The notes under the pieces: generated by a model
Databases searched by the model: none
What the model saw: only the letters and a program-made list of their open reading frames with translations
What the model was told of the DNA's origin: nothing
In this document: positions 35,979 to 40,083 of the stretch, piece after piece
How the letters are laid out: every line of letters begins with the position of its first letter
Position numbering within the stretch: position 1 is the stretch's first letter
Source of the DNA: an uncultured Bacilli bacterium
Lineage (GTDB): Bacteria > Bacillota_I > Bacilli_A > RF39 > UBA660
Length of the DNA: 40,083 nucleotides
Assembly: GCA_947623815.1 (NCBI GenBank)
Contig: CANQHO010000006.1
Location: 1-40,083 of the forward strand
Reading direction: 5' to 3'
Translations under genes and position numbers: made by a program

Positions 35979-36515
35979 ATGAAAAAATGGATAATTATAT
36001 TAGTTGTTGGTTTGTTACTATATAATAATAATATAAATAAAAAAAAGGAATTTCAAAATATTACTATTCCTGATGAAGCGATAAGATTTAGAGTAATTGC
36101 CAACAGTAATGACTATTATGATCAAAATACTAAAAGAAAAGTATCGGTAACAGTTCAAAATAGATTGTATCAATTATTAAAAGATACTAAAGGAATAAAA
36201 GAAGCCAGAAAAAAAATCCAAAACAATATTGATTTGATGGATAAAGATGTGGCGGCAATTTTAAAAAAAGATCATGTGGATTATCCTTATCAAATAGATT
36301 ATGGATATCACTATTTTCCTAGTAAAACTTTTGATGGGATTACGTATGACGAAGGAGATTATGAATCTCTTTATATAACATTAGGTAAAGGTGAAGGAGA
36401 AAATTGGTGGTGTGTATTATTTCCTCCATTGTGTATTATGGAAGCCACAGATTCAGAAAGTGACAATGTAGAATATCATTCTTTTATAAAAGACATGATT
36501 GACAAATATTTATAA
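35979..36515 (+). CDS. spoIIR: Stage II sporulation protein R
   Basis: SpoIIR is secreted from the forespore and triggers SpoIIGA-dependent processing of pro-sigmaE in the mother cell. The 178-residue protein has a hydrophobic N-terminus (4-16) acting as signal or anchor, then the family start IPDEAIRFRVIANSN (30-44) and the strongly diagnostic NWWCVLFPPLC (142-152). It is shorter than the roughly 220 residues of Bacillus SpoIIR, ending soon after that block. A strong AGGAGG precedes the ATG. No sigmaF promoter is convincing. It suggests a sporulation pathway. Confidence 0.9.
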   Translation: MKKWIIILVVGLLLYNNNINKKKEFQNITIPDEAIRFRVIANSNDYYDQNTKRKVSVTVQNRLYQLLKDTKGIKEARKKIQNNIDLMDKDVAAILKKDHVDYPYQIDYGYHYFPSKTFDGITYDEGDYESLYITLGKGEGENWWCVLFPPLCIMEATDSESDNVEYHSFIKDMIDKYL

Positions 36516-36548
36516 AATATAACCAGTATAAAAATTACTTCTTGTCCA

Positions 36549-36554
36549 TATAAT
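36549..36554 (+). promoter_or_regulatory. Possible -10 box before the MntP-like gene
   Basis: TATAAT 19 bp before the start codon; no clear -35. Confidence 0.3.
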
Positions 36555-36572
36555 GAGATAGGAGGTTTTTTT

Positions 36573-37103
36573 ATGTCAATTTTAATTCCCCTAATTGCTA
36601 TATCATTAAGTATGGATGCTTTTTCTTTGTCTTTGGCGTATGGTACTTTAAATATATCTAAAAAGAATCAATTAACTTTGTCACTTATTGTCGGTATTTA
36701 TCATCTTTTTATGCCTATTTTAGGAATGAAAATTGGTATTTTAATTATTAAAACTTTACCGATTAAACCAGATTTTATAATATTTTTTGTGTTAACTTTT
36801 ATTGGTGTCCAGATGATATTAGAAAGTTTAAAAGAAAGTCGAAGTATAAATATTATGAACTTTATTGAACTTTTGGTGTTTGGATTAGCCGTATCAATCG
36901 ATAGCTTTTCAGTGGGAATTGGACTTTTAGCAATTACCAGTAATTGGCTTATAAGTTCTATTATATTTGCTATATCGGCCTTTACATTTACTTTATTAGG
37001 TTTACAATTAGGAAAAAAATTAAATGACAAATTTGGTAATATATCCACATTATTAGGAGGAATAATGTTACTAATAATTGTCTTATTAACTTTACTTCAC
37101 TAA
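36573..37103 (+). CDS. MntP-family membrane protein (putative manganese efflux)
   Basis: The 176-residue protein has six hydrophobic segments and the internal duplication of the MntP family: SMDAFSLSLA (13-22) in the first half and SIDSFSVGIG (about 108-117) in the second, each with the conserved Asp of the transport site. The first half also carries IYHLFMPILGMKIG. MntP exports Mn2+; substrate is inferred from the family. AGGAGG precedes the ATG. No manganese (yybP-ykoY) riboswitch fits in the 57-bp gap upstream. Confidence 0.82.
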   Translation: MSILIPLIAISLSMDAFSLSLAYGTLNISKKNQLTLSLIVGIYHLFMPILGMKIGILIIKTLPIKPDFIIFFVLTFIGVQMILESLKESRSINIMNFIELLVFGLAVSIDSFSVGIGLLAITSNWLISSIIFAISAFTFTLLGLQLGKKLNDKFGNISTLLGGIMLLIIVLLTLLH

Positions 37104-37126
37104 TTTATTTTTAGTGATAACTTTTA

Positions 37127-37155
37127 TTTACATTTTATTTATAATGCCTTATAAT
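37127..37155 (+). promoter_or_regulatory. Promoter of fba
   Basis: TTTACA (37127-37132), 17 bp, TATAAT (37150-37155). The start codon is 16 bp after the -10, so the leader is very short. Confidence 0.65.
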
Positions 37156-37170
37156 TAAATTGGTGATAAA

Positions 37171-38016
37171 ATGATTGTAAATGGAAAAGAAATGTTAAAA
37201 AAAGCCAAACAGGAAAAATATGCGGTTCCTCATTTTAATATCAATAATTTAGAGTGGACGAGATTTATTTTAGAACAATGTCAAGAAATGAATAGTCCAG
37301 TATTATTAGGTGTTAGTGAAGGAGCAGCCAAATATATGGGTGGTTTTAAAGTAGTGGCTGATTTAGTTAAAAATTTAGATGCAGCTTTAAATATAACTGT
37401 TCCAGTGGCTATTCATCTAGATCATGGAAGCAGTGTTGAAGTAGTTAAACAAGCCATAGAAGCCGGTTTTACATCAGTTATGATCGACGCTTCAAAATAT
37501 GATTTAGAAACAAATATAAACATGACTAAAGAAGTAGTTGAATTAGCCCATCAAAAAAATATAACTGTTGAAGCCGAAGTTGGTCATATTGGTGGGAACG
37601 AAGATGGTTTATCATCAGAAGTTGCTTATGCTAATATTGATGATTGTATAAAATTTGTAAATGAAACTAATATTGATAGTTTTGCACCAGCCGTAGGTAG
37701 TGTTCATGGCATATATAAGGGTGAACCAAAGTTAGATTTTGAATTGATGTTAAAAATATCTGATTTAACTAATTTACCATTAGTTTTACATGGCGGAAGT
37801 GGAATTCCTGATGAAATGATTAAAAAAGCTATTGAATGTGGAATTTGTAAATTAAATATAAATACGGATTTACAAATTGTTTGGTCAAAAGCCGTTCGTG
37901 AATTTTTAAAAGAAAGTGATGCTTATGATCCAAGAAAGATAATAAAAAGTGGAGAAGCCAGTATGAAACAAGCAATCAAAGATAAGATAATACTTTTAGG
38001 AAGTGCTCAAAGATAA
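37171..38016 (+). CDS. fba: Class II fructose-bisphosphate aldolase
   Basis: Zinc aldolase of glycolysis, cleaving fructose 1,6-bisphosphate. The 281 residues contain the catalytic/zinc motifs HLDHGSS (about 81-87), VEAEVGHIGG (about 131-140), GSVHGIYKG and LHGGSGIP (about 208-215), then NINTD. GGTGAT lies before the ATG. murA follows after 18 bp and is probably cotranscribed. Related tagatose-bisphosphate aldolases are similar, but the length and motifs fit Fba best. Confidence 0.93.
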   Translation: MIVNGKEMLKKAKQEKYAVPHFNINNLEWTRFILEQCQEMNSPVLLGVSEGAAKYMGGFKVVADLVKNLDAALNITVPVAIHLDHGSSVEVVKQAIEAGFTSVMIDASKYDLETNINMTKEVVELAHQKNITVEAEVGHIGGNEDGLSSEVAYANIDDCIKFVNETNIDSFAPAVGSVHGIYKGEPKLDFELMLKISDLTNLPLVLHGGSGIPDEMIKKAIECGICKLNINTDLQIVWSKAVREFLKESDAYDPRKIIKSGEASMKQAIKDKIILLGSAQR

Positions 38017-38034
38017 AAACATAAGGAGGGAAAC

Positions 38035-39285
38035 ATGAGAAACCTAGTGATAGAAGGTGGACATTTACTAGAAGGTACCATAACTGTTGGTGGGGCTAAA
38101 AATGGAGCTGTTGCTTTAATACCGGCCGCTTTACTTTCTGATGAAATAGTAACCATAGATAATATACCTAATATATCCGATATAGATGCTTTAGTTGAAA
38201 TATTAGAATATTTAGGAGCAAAAGTTCAATTTGAGGGAAATAAAATAAGAATAGATAGTCGAAATATCCAAAACAAAGAAATACCTGAATCTATATCGAC
38301 CAAATTACGGGCCTCATATTATTTTATGGCTGCTTTATTAGGTAAGTTTAAAAAAGTCGTTATGTATTTTCCCGGGGGATGTAATATTGGAAAAAGACCA
38401 ATTGATCAAACTTTAAAAGCTTTTTCAGAGTTAGGTGCTACTATTATCGAAGAAGATAATAAATATACAATATTTGCGGAAGAAATTGTTGGAAACAATA
38501 TTTATTTAGATATGCCAAGTGTAGGTGCTACTATCAATGCTTTACTTACAGCGGTTAAAGCAAAAGGTAGAACAATTATTGAAAATGCTGCCAAAGAACC
38601 GGAAATTGTTAATGTGGCCACTTTTTTAAATAATATGGGTGCTAAAATTACTGGGGCTGGAACTAGTCGGATAATTATTGATGGTGTGACTAATTTAAAA
38701 GGTAGTTATATTGAAGTTATACCTGATCGAATTGAAGCCGGAACTTATATATTGGCTGGAGTTTTAATGGGTAACAATTTAAAGATTGCCAATGTTATAC
38801 CAAGACATATAGAAGCGCTTACTATGAAACTTAAACAAATGGGAGCCTCTATTAAAATCAATAAAGATAGTATTATAGTATCTAAGACTAATCAGTTAAA
38901 ACCAGTATCAATTAAAACTTTAGGTTATCCTGGTTTCCCTACTGATTTACAACAACCGATGACCGTTGTTTTATGTATGGCTAGTGGACAATCTAAAATA
39001 GAAGAAACAATATATGAAAACCGTTTTCAAAATGTAGTTTATTTAAATAAAATGGGAGCCTCTATTAAAATTGAAAAAAATGTTCTAAAAATAAACGGTC
39101 CTACTCCCCTTTTAGGTCAAGATGTAGAGTCAACTGATTTAAGAGCCGGGGCTTGTATGATTTTAGCTGGTTTAGTTGCCAAAGGAAAAACTAGAATAAC
39201 TAAAATTGAACATATTTTAAGAGGGTATGAAAATATTGTTGAAAAATTACAAGCGGTAGGTGCTAAAATAGAAATTAAAGAATAA
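38035..39285 (+). CDS. murA: UDP-N-acetylglucosamine 1-carboxyvinyltransferase
   Basis: MurA commits UDP-GlcNAc to peptidoglycan by transferring enolpyruvate from PEP. The 416 residues start with AKNGA (21-25) and have the catalytic loop FPGGCNIGKRP (112-122) with Cys116, the target of fosfomycin; many resistant MurA have Asp there. Many Bacillota have two copies, MurAA and MurAB; which one this is cannot be told, though in Bacillus murAB (murZ) is next to fba, which fits. AAGGAGGG precedes the ATG. Confidence 0.95.
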   Translation: MRNLVIEGGHLLEGTITVGGAKNGAVALIPAALLSDEIVTIDNIPNISDIDALVEILEYLGAKVQFEGNKIRIDSRNIQNKEIPESISTKLRASYYFMAALLGKFKKVVMYFPGGCNIGKRPIDQTLKAFSELGATIIEEDNKYTIFAEEIVGNNIYLDMPSVGATINALLTAVKAKGRTIIENAAKEPEIVNVATFLNNMGAKITGAGTSRIIIDGVTNLKGSYIEVIPDRIEAGTYILAGVLMGNNLKIANVIPRHIEALTMKLKQMGASIKINKDSIIVSKTNQLKPVSIKTLGYPGFPTDLQQPMTVVLCMASGQSKIEETIYENRFQNVVYLNKMGASIKIEKNVLKINGPTPLLGQDVESTDLRAGACMILAGLVAKGKTRITKIEHILRGYENIVEKLQAVGAKIEIKE

Positions 39286-39288
39286 AAT

Positions 39289-39315
39289 AAAGTAAAGAAA
39301 ATCTTTACTTTTTTT
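39289..39315 (+). terminator. Terminator after murA
   Basis: AAAGTAAAG-aaaat-CTTTACTTT followed by T. The next gene's ribosome site GGGGG lies directly after the T run. Confidence 0.8.
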
Positions 39316-39324
39316 GGGGGTTTT

Positions 39325-39930
39325 ATGAAAAAGTTATTATTGTTTTTATTTATTCCTTTACTTGTTTTTTTAATTTATCAATTTAATAAGGATACTAAAG
39401 TTAATGTATTAAATATAAGTGATACAGAAAATCCGTATATAACTTTTATTTTGGATTATTATAAAAATAAAAACAAACTAGATAATTTTAATAATAATTT
39501 TTCCAAAAGTGATTATCGAATTACCGATTTATCTTTGGATATTGAAAATAATAAATTTGTAAATATAAATCAAAAAAAGCAGTATTTAAATAATTCTTTA
39601 ATAAAGTCTGAAATTATAACAATATCGGTTGGTAATACCGACTTATACTATAAGTTAAATTATTATGATGTTAATGAAATGTATAATTATATTGATGAAT
39701 TGTGTCAAGATTATGAGAAACTATTGGAAAAAATTAGAATGATTACTAAAGAAAAAATAATAGTTTTTGGTTATACATCAATAAATTTAAAAAATAAAAA
39801 AGTTATAGATTATTATAATGAAAAATTAAAAATGATATGTCAAAAAAATAATATAAATTTTTTAGATATCGATGAAAATACCAAAAATAATTTATTGAAT
39901 TTGTTGAAAAGTTGGAAGTTAGATAAATAA
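39325..39930 (+). CDS. Membrane-anchored SGNH/GDSL hydrolase-like protein
   Basis: A 201-residue protein with an N-terminal membrane anchor (3-19) and an extracellular part. ITISVGNTDLYYK (98-110) resembles block III (GxND) of SGNH hydrolases, and the rest alternates strands and helices (EKIIVFGYT, 143-151). The usual first GDS block is not evident, so activity is uncertain. The ATG has a GGGGG site in front but only nine bases after the murA terminator, so it may depend on read-through. Confidence 0.55.
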   Translation: MKKLLLFLFIPLLVFLIYQFNKDTKVNVLNISDTENPYITFILDYYKNKNKLDNFNNNFSKSDYRITDLSLDIENNKFVNINQKKQYLNNSLIKSEIITISVGNTDLYYKLNYYDVNEMYNYIDELCQDYEKLLEKIRMITKEKIIVFGYTSINLKNKKVIDYYNEKLKMICQKNNINFLDIDENTKNNLLNLLKSWKLDK

Positions 39931-40083
39931 TATTTAATTAAAAAGTCAAGTGCAACTTTTAGAATAATCTATAATTTACTTTCTTTAGTATTTGTGTTAC
40001 AATTTTGATAGTGTGAAAAGTTTTATGGAAAACTAGTCATACTAGATGAAAAATATATTAAGATGAAAATTTTAATATAAATC

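Noticed and set aside
36516-36572. Manganese riboswitch before the MntP-like gene
   Set aside because: Only 57 bp and no yybP-ykoY loop motifs.
36701-37048. 115-codon minus-strand frame opposite the MntP-like gene
   Set aside because: Mirror of a membrane-protein gene; no ribosome site.

Overview
This window is the replication-origin region of a very AT-rich Bacillota (Firmicutes) chromosome. The gene set and order (mnmE-mnmG-rsmG-noc, rpmH-rnpA-yidC-jag, dnaA-dnaN-recF-gyrB-gyrA, rplI-dnaB) and the low GC suggest a member of the Bacilli close to the Mollicutes/Erysipelotrichales side. TGA is a stop codon and Trp is TGG, so it does not use the Mycoplasma code. A spoIIR gene suggests descent from, or membership of, a spore former. 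Genus cannot be told from the sequence alone.

Layout. Positions 1-134 hold four ParB-binding (parS) sites in a perfect 37-bp tandem array, overlapping the 3' end of tadA. Leftward from the origin (minus strand) run dnaA, dnaN, a comK homologue sitting where a small S4-domain gene is found in Bacillus, recF, gyrB, gyrA, the SRP RNA and tadA. The origin (about 9.48-9.96 kb, plus the dnaA-dnaN gap) carries repeated DnaA-box-like sites, most of the variant form TTTTGAACA. Rightward (plus strand) run rpmH-rnpA-yidC-jag, an HD-domain gene, mnmE, mnmG-rsmG, a noc-type ParB with a very long low-complexity linker, a 1192-residue sigma-70 protein with a chain of extra HTH modules, uvrB, a YvlD-like membrane gene, lgt and a thioredoxin-reductase-like gene. 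Next comes a 0.3-kb non-coding stretch bounded by inverted copies of one 45-bp hairpin, and a two-gene unit of unknown function on the opposite strand. After it come yvcK-whiA, an unknown gene, rplI-dnaB-walJ-rlmH, an Xre-type regulator, spoIIR, an MntP-like gene, fba, murA and a small SGNH-like gene.

How it works together. Almost all genes point away from the origin. The core encodes initiation (DnaA, DnaB, DnaN), supercoiling and repair (gyrase, RecF, UvrB), chromosome organisation (parS array, Noc), membrane insertion (SRP RNA, YidC) and tRNA modification (TadA, MnmE/MnmG). Others act in envelope precursor supply and division control (YvcK, WhiA, MurA, Lgt). Three accessory blocks run against replication: 13.9-14.4, 27.0-29.5 and 35.6-35.9 kb.

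Most notable points: the giant sigma factor with tandem sigma4-like repeats; the Noc protein with Noc-type specificity residues, a roughly 300-residue linker and two NBS half-sites in its promoter; the tandem parS array; a DnaA whose DNA-recognition loop lacks the usual Asp, alongside variant boxes; comK inside the replication cluster; and a Shine-Dalgarno sequence bridged to the yvcK start by a hairpin.
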